A DNA stretch of 64,000 bases from positions 1 to 64,000 of the forward strand of contig JAGYIO010000002.1 in assembly GCA_018402585.1 (NCBI GenBank). The letters are read 5' to 3'. A program made the position numbers and the translations under genes. Shown piece after piece: positions 38,000 through 48,023 of the stretch (position 1 is the stretch's first letter; every line of letters starts with the position of its first letter). Source of the stretch: Chthoniobacterales bacterium. Lineage in GTDB: Bacteria; Verrucomicrobiota; Verrucomicrobiia; Chthoniobacterales; JACTMZ01. Under the pieces are notes generated by a model. That model was not told the DNA's origin, made no database searches, and was given only the letters and a program-made list of their open reading frames with translations.

Positions 38000-39052
38000 A
38001 TGTTCAGAAAGTTTTTCGGCCTCTTCTCGAGTGACATCGGAATCGATCTCGGGACGGCCAACACCTTGGTCTACGTCCGCGATCAGGGCATTGTCCTGCG
38101 CGAGCCATCCGTGGTCGCCGTGCAGGCCGGCACGAACAAGGTCCTTGCCGTCGGCAACGAGGCCAAGCGCATGCTCGGCCGCACGCCGGGCAATATTGTG
38201 GCCATCCGTCCGCTCAAAGACGGCGTCATCGCCGACTTCGAAATCACCGAGGCTATGCTGGCCCATCTGATCAGCAAAGCGCACGGCGGACGCCGCATGG
38301 TGCGCCCCCGGGTGGTCATTGCCGTCCCCTCCGGGATCACGGAGGTGGAAAAGCGCGCGGTCAAAGATTCCGCCACCCACGCCGGGGCGCGTGAAGTTTA
38401 CCTCATTGAAGAACCGATGGCTGCGGCCATCGGCGTCGGCCTCCCCATCCAGGAAGCGGCCGGCAACATGATCATCGACATCGGCGGCGGAACAACCGAA
38501 GTCGCTCTTATTTCCCTTGCTGGCATCGTCTTCAGCCGCAGTGTGCGCGTGGCCGGCGACGAACTCGACGAGGCTATCGTCCAATACCTCAAACGCAACT
38601 TCAACCTGGCGATCGGCGAGCGCACCGCCGAGGACATCAAAATCAAGTTGGGCTCCGCGATCAAGCTGCCGAAGGAGACTTCGATGGAAGTCAAGGGCCG
38701 CGACCTCGTGGCCGGTCTGCCCAAGACGGTCACCCTCACTTCGCAGGAAGTGCGCGAGGCACTGTCCGAACCGCTCAACAGTATCGTTGACGCGGTCCGC
38801 ACCACTCTCGAGCGCTGTCCGCCCGAATTGTCCTCCGACTTGGTCGACCGTGGCATGGTCCTGGCCGGCGGCGGGGCACTTTTGCGCGGACTGGATCAGC
38901 TGCTGCGCGATGAGACCGGTTTGCCGGTGCACATCGCCGACGATCCGTTGAGCGCAGTGGCCGAGGGAACGGGCCGAGTACTCAGCGAGATCGAAGTCCT
39001 GCGCAGCATCGCGCAGAACAACGTCCGCAGCGGCCAGCACAACGTCCATTGA
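38000..39052 (+). CDS. mreB: Rod shape-determining actin MreB
   Basis: A 350-residue bacterial actin that guides lateral wall synthesis. Visible are [19 protein letters not shown] (phosphate 1), [13 protein letters not shown] (phosphate 2) and [16 protein letters not shown] (adenosine motif). The membrane-binding N-terminus [12 protein letters not shown] is present. Intact and of normal length. It leads an mreBCD-mrdA-rng cluster. Confidence 0.97.
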   Translation: MFRKFFGLFSSDIGIDLGTANTLVYVRDQGIVLREPSVVAVQAGTNKVLAVGNEAKRMLGRTPGNIVAIRPLKDGVIADFEITEAMLAHLISKAHGGRRMVRPRVVIAVPSGITEVEKRAVKDSATHAGAREVYLIEEPMAAAIGVGLPIQEAAGNMIIDIGGGTTEVALISLAGIVFSRSVRVAGDELDEAIVQYLKRNFNLAIGERTAEDIKIKLGSAIKLPKETSMEVKGRDLVAGLPKTVTLTSQEVREALSEPLNSIVDAVRTTLERCPPELSSDLVDRGMVLAGGGALLRGLDQLLRDETGLPVHIADDPLSAVAEGTGRVLSEIEVLRSIAQNNVRSGQHNVH

Positions 39053-39095
39053 TTCCGTCAACAACCGGCACGGCCGGAACGATGGTCCCGCGCCC

Positions 39096-39902
39096 ATGAA
39101 CAAGTTGCACCTCATCCTGCTGAGCGGAGCGGTTATGGCCGCAGTTGTCTTCCTCAGTTTTTCCTCCGAGCGCATGCGTTCCTGGCAGAGCGGTTACCTG
39201 CAAGTTTCCGGTCCTGCTTTGCAGGCCGGTTCGGCCATCAGCGGGCAGGTGGCCAAATTGCAGCAAGGCCTCAAGACACTCGATCAACTTGAGGAGGAAA
39301 ATGCCGCCTTGTCCGCCCAAAACAACGAGCTCCGGGCCTCCAGCCAGCTCTCCGGCAACCTCGAAAGCGAAAACCAGCGCCTCCGCGCGGCCCTCGATTA
39401 CCGCGAGCGCTCCGCCTTCAAGCTCTTGCCCGCGCAAATTGTGAGCCGCGACGCTTCAAGTTGGTGGAACACGATCAAAATCAACCGCGGCTTCGCCCAG
39501 CATGTCGATGCGGCCCAACCGGTCCTCACGGCCGAGGGCCTGGTCGGCCGCACCACGACGGTGTCGAAAGACATTTCCATCATCCTGCTCCTCACGGACG
39601 AGAATTGCCAGGTAGCCGCCCGGGTCGAAGGCACCAACGAACAGGGCATCCTCAGCGGCCAACGCGTGGCGGGCAATACCTCGCCCGAACTCGTGCTCAA
39701 CTTTCTCAACCGCGACGCCAACCTCCAACCCGGGATGAAAGTGTTCACCGCCGGGGTGAGTGGCGCGGTCTTTCCCGCGGGCATACCGCTCGGGGTAATC
39801 AAAGAATTCCGCGCACGCGAACTCGATGGCCAAGCCATGGTGGAACCGGCCGCGGACTTCTCCAGACTGGAAGACGTCTTCGTCGTCCTGGGAAGCCCAT
39901 GA
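39096..39902 (+). CDS. mreC: Rod shape-determining protein MreC
   Basis: A 268-residue bitopic periplasmic protein. A short membrane helix (LILLSGAVMAAVVFLSF) is followed by a coiled coil (residues of about 45-95, LEEENAALSAQNNELRAS) and a beta-barrel half with VLTAEGLVGRT and LLLTDENCQVAARVEG. It bridges MreB and the wall enzymes. The stop overlaps the mreD start. Confidence 0.93.
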   Translation: MNKLHLILLSGAVMAAVVFLSFSSERMRSWQSGYLQVSGPALQAGSAISGQVAKLQQGLKTLDQLEEENAALSAQNNELRASSQLSGNLESENQRLRAALDYRERSAFKLLPAQIVSRDASSWWNTIKINRGFAQHVDAAQPVLTAEGLVGRTTTVSKDISIILLLTDENCQVAARVEGTNEQGILSGQRVAGNTSPELVLNFLNRDANLQPGMKVFTAGVSGAVFPAGIPLGVIKEFRARELDGQAMVEPAADFSRLEDVFVVLGSP

Positions 39903-40441
39903 TCCGTTCCATCGCCCTCTTCGCCGCTATCTATCTGGCCCTGGTCGCACAAGAGTTCATCCCGCCCCTGGCCTTCCTCGGCGGCGCGCACCTCCTCCTT
40001 GTGCCCGTCCTCTTCTGCTACGGCGCACTCTGGTTCCCTTTCCCCGCCATGCTCGGCCTCGCTCTCTTCACCGGACTGCTCAGCGATTTGGCTTTTCTCC
40101 ATGTGATTGGTGACCGCGTTGAAATCGGCCTCGGATGGTCTATCTTGTTCTATGTTTTTCTCGGCACCGCACTGCGGCCACTGCGGCCGCTTTTCCTCGC
40201 GGGCCGATGGGAGGTCCATTGTCTCGCCAGTGCGACCGCCACGCTCTCGCTTCTCTTCCTGCAATACATCATGGTTTGTCTCCGTCGTGGGTCATTCGCC
40301 TTTGATTGGACGGTTTTCGGGCATATTACCGGGCCCGCCGTGCTCGCCCTCTTGCTCGCCCCGGCGGTTTATTTCTGGTTCAAACTTCTCCCGGCCGGAG
40401 TGCCCCTCCAGCGCCGCAACGGCCAACACCTGACACGATGA
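39899..40441 (+). CDS. mreD: Rod shape-determining protein MreD
   Basis: A 180-residue integral membrane protein with about five hydrophobic segments (IRSIALFAAIYLALVAQEFI, FPFPAMLGLALFTGLLSDLAF). The sequence is weakly conserved, and the identity rests on its position between mreC and mrdA and on length. The ATG overlaps the mreC stop, and its own stop overlaps the mrdA start, so the three are tightly coupled. Confidence 0.88.
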   Translation: MIRSIALFAAIYLALVAQEFIPPLAFLGGAHLLLVPVLFCYGALWFPFPAMLGLALFTGLLSDLAFLHVIGDRVEIGLGWSILFYVFLGTALRPLRPLFLAGRWEVHCLASATATLSLLFLQYIMVCLRRGSFAFDWTVFGHITGPAVLALLLAPAVYFWFKLLPAGVPLQRRNGQHLTR

Positions 40442-42591
40442 ACCGACGCTCCGACGAATTCCGTATTGCCTTCCTCGCCTCGCTCGTGCTGGCCGCCATG
40501 CTGCTCCTGGCCGGCAAACTCTGGTATGTGCAGGTGGCCCGCGGTGAGGAATACACCTCGCGCATCCGCAACAGTTCGCAGGTCAGCGTGCGCCTGCCTG
40601 CGGTGCGCGGCGAGATTCTCGACCGGAACAGCATCCCGCTGGCGCGCAACCGGGCCAGTCGCGCGGTTGAATTCTACCTGCCCGAAATGGTGCGCGATTA
40701 CCGTGCGCGCCACGGGAAAGTTCCGCTGCGCAACTACCGCACGACGGTCCGCGGTATGATGACGGAAAAATCCGAGCCCGACATCGTCAAAATCATCAAC
40801 GAAGGAGTCATGCCGCGTCTGACCCAGCTCGGTCTGGCCCGCGACTACAATGCTCACCAGTTGCGCCTCCATTTCCGCAACGACACCGAAGTACCCTACA
40901 CCTACATCGAAGAAATGGATTTCGACACCATGGCGCGTTTCGCCGAGCATGATGTCGGTCTCGCCGGGGTCAACATCACAGCACGGCCCGTGCGCCGCTA
41001 CGTTTACGGCGCCCTCGGCTCGCACCTGCTCGGCTATGTCGGCACGCCGTCCGAGATCGACAAGGAAGAAGCCAGCCGGTTCAACTTTTACCAACCTGAC
41101 ACCGAGGGCAAGGCGCAGATCGAGCTCGCGCTCGATGCCGAGCTCAAGGGCAGGGCCGGCGCCCGTATCATGCAGCGCAACGCCAAGGGGCAAATCGACG
41201 GCGAAATCAAACGGCTGGCTCCCGTCGCGGGCAACAGCGTGCACCTCACGATCGACGCCCGCATCCAATACCTCACAGAAAAAGCCCTGCGGGTGGTCGG
41301 GCGAGCCGCCGCCGTGGTCATCGATCCGCGTAACGGCGACATCCTTGCCATGGCCAGTGTGCCTTCCTACGACCCGAATAGTTTCATCCCGGCCATTTCC
41401 TCGGCCGGATGGGCCGAGTTGACCGGTGATGCCACCGATCCGTTGATCAACCGCGCCCTCAGCGCTTACGCGCCGGGCTCGACCTACAAAATTCCCGTCG
41501 CCCTGGCCGGCCTGCGTGCCGGTCTCGACGAACGCCGACTCACCTGCACCGGCGGGGTACGCTACGGGGACAAAGTGATGGCTTGTTGGATCGCCTCGAA
41601 AAACGGTGCCCACGGCAGCATCGATCTGCAGTCTGCCCTCCGCGTATCCTGCAACGCTTTTTTCTACCAGTACGGCAACGCCGCGGGGATCGAGGAAATT
41701 GGCGCCGTCGGCCGAATGCTCGGCCTGGGGGAAAGGTCCAGCCTTCCCCTTTCCGCCGAATCGCCCGGCATCCTGCCCGGTCCCGAATGGATGCGCGTGA
41801 ACCGTCCGCGCGAGCGGTGGTCGAGCGGACAAACCGCCAACGTTGCCATCGGTCAGGGCTACGTGCTCGCCTCGCCGATGCAGATGGCCATGCTCACTGC
41901 CGCGGTGGCCAACGGCGGCACGAGTTACTTTCCCCGCCTGGTTGACAAAATCGTCGCGGCCGACGGCTCGGTCGTACGGCAGGAACCGGTCAAAGTGCGG
42001 GCCAACCTCCTCGAACAAGGTCTGACCACGGAGCAATTCGAGAAAGTGCGGCGCGGGATGTGGGACGCGGTCAATCGCGGCGGGGGCACGGCTCCGGGGG
42101 CGCGCCTCGCCGGATACGAAGTGGCGGGCAAAACAGGCACCGCGCAATTCTGGCGGGGCGGCATCAAGGACAACCACACTTGGTTCATTGCCTTCGCCCC
42201 GTACGACGAGCCACGTTACGCGGTCAGCGTCATCGTGCAGGGTGCGCAATCCGGGGGCGGGGTCGCCGCGCCCATCGCCTCGAAAATTCTTTCCGACGTC
42301 TTCAAAATGGAGGATGGAACCAAAGTGGACATTACCTCCCTCGATCCGGCCAAAGGCAGTTTCCAATTCGTCTCCAGCGTTGATTTCGGCCGCGCGATTC
42401 CCGCCGCCTTGGCCGACGCACCACCCGGAGACTTCGCGGCGTCCGAGGGCGCACCAGCCGCTGCTCCCCCCACGGTACGGCCGGCCGCCGACGTTGAAGG
42501 CACCGTCGAGCAGAAAAAAAGTAACATTTTCCAGCGAATTTTCGGAGGCGGCAAAAAGAAGGAGAAGAAACCTTCGTCGCCCCGCCCCTGA
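40438..42591 (+). CDS. mrdA: Penicillin-binding protein 2 (elongation transpeptidase)
   Basis: A 717-residue transpeptidase for lateral wall growth. An N-terminal membrane helix (residues of about 10-32) is followed by the pedestal (VRGEILDRNSIPLARN). The three active-site motifs are STYK (in APGSTYKIPVAL), SCN (in LRVSCNAFFYQ) and KTG (in VAGKTGTAQFW). The protein is longer than usual because of a Pro/Ala-rich tail ending in a Lys-rich block, residues of about 660-717. The start ATG at 40438 overlaps the mreD stop. Confidence 0.95.
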   Translation: MNRRSDEFRIAFLASLVLAAMLLLAGKLWYVQVARGEEYTSRIRNSSQVSVRLPAVRGEILDRNSIPLARNRASRAVEFYLPEMVRDYRARHGKVPLRNYRTTVRGMMTEKSEPDIVKIINEGVMPRLTQLGLARDYNAHQLRLHFRNDTEVPYTYIEEMDFDTMARFAEHDVGLAGVNITARPVRRYVYGALGSHLLGYVGTPSEIDKEEASRFNFYQPDTEGKAQIELALDAELKGRAGARIMQRNAKGQIDGEIKRLAPVAGNSVHLTIDARIQYLTEKALRVVGRAAAVVIDPRNGDILAMASVPSYDPNSFIPAISSAGWAELTGDATDPLINRALSAYAPGSTYKIPVALAGLRAGLDERRLTCTGGVRYGDKVMACWIASKNGAHGSIDLQSALRVSCNAFFYQYGNAAGIEEIGAVGRMLGLGERSSLPLSAESPGILPGPEWMRVNRPRERWSSGQTANVAIGQGYVLASPMQMAMLTAAVANGGTSYFPRLVDKIVAADGSVVRQEPVKVRANLLEQGLTTEQFEKVRRGMWDAVNRGGGTAPGARLAGYEVAGKTGTAQFWRGGIKDNHTWFIAFAPYDEPRYAVSVIVQGAQSGGGVAAPIASKILSDVFKMEDGTKVDITSLDPAKGSFQFVSSVDFGRAIPAALADAPPGDFAASEGAPAAAPPTVRPAADVEGTVEQKKSNIFQRIFGGGKKKEKKPSSPRP

Positions 42592-42611
42592 TCTACCCAC
42601 CCCGTACCACC

Positions 42612-44189
42612 ATGATTGAAAAAGTAAAAAAACTCCTCGGCCTGCCCACCAAATCCGCCGGTGGCTGCCGGCTCATCGTCAATGCCGAGAAGCTGGAAAA
42701 ACGCGTTGCCGTGCTCGAGGAAGGCAAACTCGAGGAATACAACGTGGAGCGCGTCAGTGACCGCAACATCGTCGGCTCAATCTACAAGGGTCGGGTCAAA
42801 AACATCGAGCAGGGCCTCAAAGCCATGTTTGTCGACATCGGTTTCGAGAAGAATGCCTTCCTTCACTTTTGGGACGCCATCCCCGCGGCCCTGGACAGCG
42901 GCATCGAGGAAGTACGCCGCAACGCCAACAAGAAGCTGCCGAAAAAAATCACGGCGAAAGACATTCCGACCATCTACCCGCCCGGCTCGGACATCATGGT
43001 GCAAGTGAGCAAGGGGCCGATCGGGACCAAGGGCCCGCGCATCACGACAAACATCAGCATGCCCGGACGCTATCTCGTCCTCATGCCCTACAGTCCGCAG
43101 TGCGGTATCTCGCGCAAAATTGATGACCCGAAGGAGCGCGAACGCCTGCGCAAGGTGCTCAACGAATTGGAAATCCCCGAAGGCATGGGCGTGATCATCC
43201 GCACGGTCGGCGCCGGCCAGCGCTCGCGCTTTTTCGTCCGCGATCTCCACCTGCTTCTCGAGCAGTGGAACGAAATCGAATCAAACATGGAGGAGCAGCG
43301 CGCGCCTTACCAACTTTTTGAGGAGCCCGACTTGATCGAACGCACGGTGCGCGATTTCCTGACCGAGGAAGTCGATGCCGTGATTTGCGACGACCTTCCT
43401 TCCGTCGAGCGCATGCAGGTACTCGTCGCCCAGGTTTCCCCCCGCTCGAAGAAACGGATCCAATTCTACCAGGAGGAGCAGCACATCTTCGAAAAATACG
43501 GCGTGGACAAACAGGTCGAGAAAGCCTTCCACCGCCAGGTCTGGCTGCCCTGCGGCGGCTACATCGTGATCGACGAGACCGAGGCGCTCATTTCGGTCGA
43601 CGTCAACACCGGCCGCAACAAAGGCGGCAAGGACGTCGAGCGCACCATCGTGCAGACCAACCTCGAAGCGGCCGACGAAATCGCCCGCCAAATGCGGCTG
43701 CGCAACATCGGCGGCCTGATTGTCGCCGACTTTATCGACATGAAATCGCGCAAAGACCAGCAGTCGGTCTACCAGCTGATGCGCCAGCGCCTCAAACGCG
43801 ACAAGGCCCGCACCCATGTCCTGCCCATCTCCCAACTCGGGCTGATGGAAATGACCCGCCAGCGCGCCGCTGAAAGCATGCGCATGTCGCAGTTTGATCC
43901 CTGCCCGTATTGCGAGGGGCGTGGTCTGATCAAAAACACCATGACGATGTCCGTCGAATTACAACGCGCCCTGCACGGGGTGATGCGCAGGAACATTGAG
44001 ACCATCCACGAGATCAAGGTCATCGTAAATCCGGACCTGCTCAACCGCCTGCGCACCGAGGACGAAGAGCTACTCGTCGATATCGAGCGCCGCTACGGCG
44101 GCCGGCTTTCCTTCAAACCTGACCCCACGATGCACCGCGAGAAGTTTGTCCTGACCGACGCCACGACCGGTGCGGAGTTGAAATCCTAA
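42612..44189 (+). CDS. rng: Ribonuclease E/G family endonuclease
   Basis: A 525-residue RNase G-type enzyme that trims 16S rRNA and decays mRNA. The S1-like domain lies near residues 45-130 (GSIYKGRVKNIEQGLKAMFVDIG), the catalytic domain has VDVNTGRNKGGKDVE with the two metal-binding Asp, and the zinc-link cysteines are in CPYCEGRG. It lies 20 bp after mrdA, the common wall-cluster order. The first 15 residues are an unusual Lys-rich lead (MIEKVKKLLGL). Confidence 0.92.
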   Translation: MIEKVKKLLGLPTKSAGGCRLIVNAEKLEKRVAVLEEGKLEEYNVERVSDRNIVGSIYKGRVKNIEQGLKAMFVDIGFEKNAFLHFWDAIPAALDSGIEEVRRNANKKLPKKITAKDIPTIYPPGSDIMVQVSKGPIGTKGPRITTNISMPGRYLVLMPYSPQCGISRKIDDPKERERLRKVLNELEIPEGMGVIIRTVGAGQRSRFFVRDLHLLLEQWNEIESNMEEQRAPYQLFEEPDLIERTVRDFLTEEVDAVICDDLPSVERMQVLVAQVSPRSKKRIQFYQEEQHIFEKYGVDKQVEKAFHRQVWLPCGGYIVIDETEALISVDVNTGRNKGGKDVERTIVQTNLEAADEIARQMRLRNIGGLIVADFIDMKSRKDQQSVYQLMRQRLKRDKARTHVLPISQLGLMEMTRQRAAESMRMSQFDPCPYCEGRGLIKNTMTMSVELQRALHGVMRRNIETIHEIKVIVNPDLLNRLRTEDEELLVDIERRYGGRLSFKPDPTMHREKFVLTDATTGAELKS

Positions 44190-44237
44190 GTATGTTTCCG
44201 CACCCCTGACCAATCGATCTGGTTTCGGGTGGCCGCG

Positions 44238-45818
44238 ATGAGAGAAGGACAGTTCGCTCTTTTGCTTCACGCGCATCTGCCTTATGTGCGGCATCCCGAG
44301 CATGTGGATTTCCTCGAGGAGGATTGGTTTTACGAGGCGATCGCCGAGACCTATGTGCCATTGCTCCGGGTCTTCGAACGGTTGGCGGCCGAGCGGGCGC
44401 CGGTGCGGGTCACCATGTCGATTACCCCAACGCTGGGTGCGATGATGGAGGACCCCCTTTTGCGGGAAAGGGCGGCGCGCCATCTCGACCGTTCGGTCGC
44501 GCTGGCCGAAAGTGAGGTCTCGCGCACCGCGGGCGATGCGGCGTCCCGGGGGTTGGCCGAATTCTACCTCGAGCGCTTCCGGGCGACGCGGGACTATTTT
44601 GCCGCGCGGGGCGGCCGTCTCATCCCGGCCTTTCGCGCCCTGCAGGAGGCGGGGCTCCTTGAAATCATCACCTGTGCGGCCACGCACGGGTTTTTGCCGC
44701 TGATGGCCGGGCACCCGGAGGCGGTGCGGGCGCAGATTCTGACTGCTTGCGACTACCACCGTGAACTTTTCGGACGCCAGCCGTCCGGTATCTGGTTGCC
44801 GGAGTGCGCTTATTTTCCGGGTTTGGGAAACTACTTGAGTGAAGCCGGTTTGAAATGGTTCGTACTTGATGCGCACGGACTGATCTTCGGCAAGCCGCAG
44901 CCCCGTTGGGCTATTTATGCGCCTTGCTACACGCCGGAGGGCCTGGCGGTTTTCGGGCGCGACCGGGACTCAAGCCGGCAGGTCTGGAGTCAAGAGGAAG
45001 GCTACCCGGGCGACCCCGCTTACCGGGATTTTTACCGCGACATCGGCCATGATCTCCCGCTTGGTTACTTGCGGCCATTCCTCGGCGGGGATGCGCAGCG
45101 CAAATTCACCGGGCTGAAATACCATCGCATCACCGGGCGCACGGAGCACAAGGAGCTCTATCACCGCCCGTGGGCCGAGGCGGCGGCGGAAGCGCATGCG
45201 GCAGATTTTTTGGCCCAGCGCATCCGGCAATTCGCACCCTTGTGCGCGGAAATGCCGGTCGAACCGGTCCTGGTCAGTCCTTTCGACGCCGAGTTGTTCG
45301 GCCACTGGTGGTTCGAAGGACCGGAATTTCTCGACCTTTTCCTGCGCAAGGCGGCCTACGATCAGGAGGTCTTCGCCCTGACCACGCCGACCGATTACCT
45401 GGCCGGCCATGAGGTCCTCCAAGTGGTCGAGCCCTGCGCGTCGAGCTGGGGTGACAAGGGCTATTGGGAGGTCTGGCTCGACTCCTCCAACGCCTGGATC
45501 TATCCGCACCTGCATGTCGCGGCGCGGCGGATGACCGAAATGGCGCGGCGTTATGAGCGGACGCGGAGCAAGACGAAGGAGGAGACCCTCCGGCAAATGG
45601 GGCGCGAACTCTTGCTCGCCCAAGCCAGCGACTGGGCTTTCCTCATGCGCACGGGGACGGCCAAGGACTACGCGGCCAAGCGGACCAAGGACCACCTGCT
45701 ACGCTGCAACCGTCTTTACGACATCCTGCGGAGCGGGCGGACGGACAAGGATTTTCTGGCCGCGTGCCGGGAACGTGACAACATCTTTCCCGACCTCAAA
45801 TGGCGCTACTACCTCTAG
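44238..45818 (+). CDS. GH57 glucan branching enzyme (DUF1957)
   Basis: A glycoside hydrolase family 57 enzyme, probably the 1,4-alpha-glucan branching enzyme of glycogen-like polymer synthesis. It begins GQFALLLHAHLPYVRHPE, has GIWLPECAYFPG (nucleophile Glu) and SPFDAELFGHWWFEGP (acid/base Asp), then VEPCASSWGDKG and DSSNAWIYPHLH. The ATG at 44238 is preferred; an in-frame GTG nine bases upstream is possible. The stop overlaps the start of the next gene by 19 bp. Confidence 0.9.
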   Translation: MREGQFALLLHAHLPYVRHPEHVDFLEEDWFYEAIAETYVPLLRVFERLAAERAPVRVTMSITPTLGAMMEDPLLRERAARHLDRSVALAESEVSRTAGDAASRGLAEFYLERFRATRDYFAARGGRLIPAFRALQEAGLLEIITCAATHGFLPLMAGHPEAVRAQILTACDYHRELFGRQPSGIWLPECAYFPGLGNYLSEAGLKWFVLDAHGLIFGKPQPRWAIYAPCYTPEGLAVFGRDRDSSRQVWSQEEGYPGDPAYRDFYRDIGHDLPLGYLRPFLGGDAQRKFTGLKYHRITGRTEHKELYHRPWAEAAAEAHAADFLAQRIRQFAPLCAEMPVEPVLVSPFDAELFGHWWFEGPEFLDLFLRKAAYDQEVFALTTPTDYLAGHEVLQVVEPCASSWGDKGYWEVWLDSSNAWIYPHLHVAARRMTEMARRYERTRSKTKEETLRQMGRELLLAQASDWAFLMRTGTAKDYAAKRTKDHLLRCNRLYDILRSGRTDKDFLAACRERDNIFPDLKWRYYL

Positions 45819-47341
45819 CTCTCGCCGTCATGGTCGGCGCGACGCTGGGCCGGGCCACCCCGCCCGGCGAAACGGTTCCGCAGGCCACCCATATCCGCTT
45901 CATCCCGGCGACGAGCAGCGGGACGGTGAGTCTCGGTATCTATGACCAGGATGCGGCCTTGGTCCGCGTGCTCTGCGACGAGTGGCCTTTTAGCCGGTTC
46001 CGCATCGGCCTCAACGGGCTCTCGACCGATTGGGACGGCCATGACGATGCCGGGCAACCCGTGGCCGCGGGAACTTATACGGCGCGCGGCTTCGTGGTCG
46101 GCGACATCGCGATCAGCGGCGAGGCCTTCCATTTCAATGATTGGATCGAGCGCGCCGATTCACCGCGCATCGTTTCGGTGGGGGCAACGCAACTTCTGCC
46201 CGGAGGCGATATCCTGCTCATGGCCAGATTGGCCGGGGCACGCGGGTTGCTGGTGCGTTATTCGCCGGAGAGCGAAGCGCGCTGGCGCACGGTGGTAACC
46301 GGGCCGCGGCCCGAAGCGGCGCGGGCCGTCCAGTTGGCCGTCGGGAAAACCGTCGCCTTCGCTCTACTCGATGGAAAATTGCGGGCGGCCGGACTGGCAG
46401 ATGGGGTAGAGGTCCCCTTGCCTCTGAAGAGGGATGAAGTGGTGGCGGTGGCCGCGCGGGGCGACCGGCTCGCCCTACTGGAGGGGGGCGCGGTGCGCTT
46501 CCACCTTCTGCCCTCCTTCGCTGCACAAGGTGAAGAGACCAACCTTCCCTCGCCGCTTACCTCGCTGGCCCTGCTCGACCAAGGTGCCGTGGCGGCAGGT
46601 GCGGATGGCTCGGTTTGGCGCTGGCAAGCGGGCTGGTCGAAATTTGAGGTGCCGCCGGAGGCCAAAGTACGGACCGTTTCAGCCGGACGGGAAAATACTT
46701 TCTGGGTCCTCGAGGAACGCCTCGATGGCTCGACCCGGGTGGCGCATTACAACCCGGAAGAAGGACGTCTGGCCGAATGGAGTCCGCCGGCCGATGGGGG
46801 AAAGATCACCTCGCTCGCCGCGGCGACGGAGCAGGACTATTTCGTCGCCACCCTGGCTGTGCCGGACGGCCAGCGCACCGTGGCGATCCGGCGACGGGGC
46901 GATGGCGGGGGTTGGGAATATGTCTTCGACAAAAAGATCACCGATAGTTCGGGTTTCGGGTGGCGCGACGGGTCTTTGGTGGCTTCGGGTGGCGAGACCC
47001 CGGCCGAGGTCGCGGTGCGTCTGGTCGAGAACCCGCTCGACCCGGGCGCCTCGCGTCAGTTGGTCCTCCGCGCCAGGCCGCACCCAACCGGACCGGTCTT
47101 GGAAACGACGGACGGCTTGCCGCTCTTGCGCGTGTCGACTGGAACCGGGGACAAGCGCGTGATACTGGTCCCCGGGGCGAATGAGAACACGGCACGTTTC
47201 TTTCAAGGCGATGGATCGTGTGTGGAGGAATACGCCCTCTCGAACCTCGGCGACATCACGTCATTCGACGCGGGCACCATCACCATGTCCGGCAGCCACG
47301 AAGCTCTAGCGCCGCCGCTTGAAGAGGAAGCGAGCGAGTAA
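45800..47341 (+). CDS. Secreted protein with FlgD-like and propeller-like regions
   Basis: A 513-residue protein that I do not recognise as a named gene. It has a signal peptide (MALLPLALAVMVGATLGRA), a region like the FlgD-type Ig fold near residues 35-105 (LSTDWDGHDDAGQPVAAGTY), and then a strand-rich part with repeated xGxxxVWRW-like strands, suggesting a propeller. Its start lies inside the last codons of the branching-enzyme gene. It is likely periplasmic or secreted. Function unknown. Confidence 0.7.
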   Translation: MALLPLALAVMVGATLGRATPPGETVPQATHIRFIPATSSGTVSLGIYDQDAALVRVLCDEWPFSRFRIGLNGLSTDWDGHDDAGQPVAAGTYTARGFVVGDIAISGEAFHFNDWIERADSPRIVSVGATQLLPGGDILLMARLAGARGLLVRYSPESEARWRTVVTGPRPEAARAVQLAVGKTVAFALLDGKLRAAGLADGVEVPLPLKRDEVVAVAARGDRLALLEGGAVRFHLLPSFAAQGEETNLPSPLTSLALLDQGAVAAGADGSVWRWQAGWSKFEVPPEAKVRTVSAGRENTFWVLEERLDGSTRVAHYNPEEGRLAEWSPPADGGKITSLAAATEQDYFVATLAVPDGQRTVAIRRRGDGGGWEYVFDKKITDSSGFGWRDGSLVASGGETPAEVAVRLVENPLDPGASRQLVLRARPHPTGPVLETTDGLPLLRVSTGTGDKRVILVPGANENTARFFQGDGSCVEEYALSNLGDITSFDAGTITMSGSHEALAPPLEEEASE

Positions 47342-47367
47342 GAGGACGTTGCCCATGGTTGGGGGAA

Positions 47368-48021
47368 TTAAGTCCCGCGCAGAGCGGCCACGAAATCGCG
47401 CATCTTGGCCGGGTCTTTCCGGCCGGGAGCTGACTCGACCCCGCTCGCGGCATCCACCGCGGCGGGTCCGACTTGGGCCACAGCCGCCGCGACATTGCCC
47501 GGATGCAGGCCGCCGGACAAGACGATGGGGCGGCGGGCGGCGACAGAGGCGGCGAGCGACCAATCGATAACCTGACCCGTTCCGCCGAACACGCCGGGGG
47601 CAGGGGCATCGAGCAAGAGACTGGGGGCCGGATCCGCACTGGCCGCCCGGGCCGAGGCTTGGTCGGAAAGAGGGCGGGCCTTGAGATAAAAATCCCCTCC
47701 CCAACGCGCGCAGAAAGCCGGAGATTCCTCACCGTGGAATTGGATGGCATGGAAAAGGCCGCTGCCGCAGAGACGGGACAACAGCTCCTCGTCGGGGTTG
47801 ACCACCACGGCAACGCGTCCGATTTCCTCCGGCAAATGCGCGATCCATCCGGCCAGGTCAGCCAGCGGAACATGACGTTTCGATTTGGGATAAAAATTGA
47901 AGCCAAGGGCATCGATCCCCGCCGCAATGGCCGCCAAGGCATCTTCCTCCCGGGTAATGCCGCAGACTTTGATGCCGGTGCGTCCGCTCTCCAGCCAACG
48001 CCGTAAGCCCGCGGGGATCAT
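47368..48021 (-). CDS. trpF: Phosphoribosylanthranilate isomerase
   Basis: Catalyses the third step of tryptophan synthesis. A TIM barrel of about 217 residues: IKVCGITREEDALAAIAAGIDALGFNF at the N-terminus with the catalytic Cys, later IQFHGEE, and PIVLSGGLHPGNVAAA with the phosphate-binding Gly. The catalytic Asp is in AAVDAASGVESAPGRKD. The ATG at 48021 is taken; a TTG at 48027 overlapping the upstream gene stop is also possible. No other trp genes are present. Confidence 0.92.
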   Translation of the reverse strand: MIPAGLRRWLESGRTGIKVCGITREEDALAAIAAGIDALGFNFYPKSKRHVPLADLAGWIAHLPEEIGRVAVVVNPDEELLSRLCGSGLFHAIQFHGEESPAFCARWGGDFYLKARPLSDQASARAASADPAPSLLLDAPAPGVFGGTGQVIDWSLAASVAARRPIVLSGGLHPGNVAAAVAQVGPAAVDAASGVESAPGRKDPAKMRDFVAALRGT

Positions 48022-48023
48022 GA

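Noticed and set aside
37934-39175. A 413-codon minus-strand frame opposite mreB
   Set aside because: Antisense shadow of mreB, no known domain.
40369-42600. A 743-codon minus-strand frame opposite mrdA
   Set aside because: It is the antisense shadow of a certain penicillin-binding protein gene, with no motif of its own.
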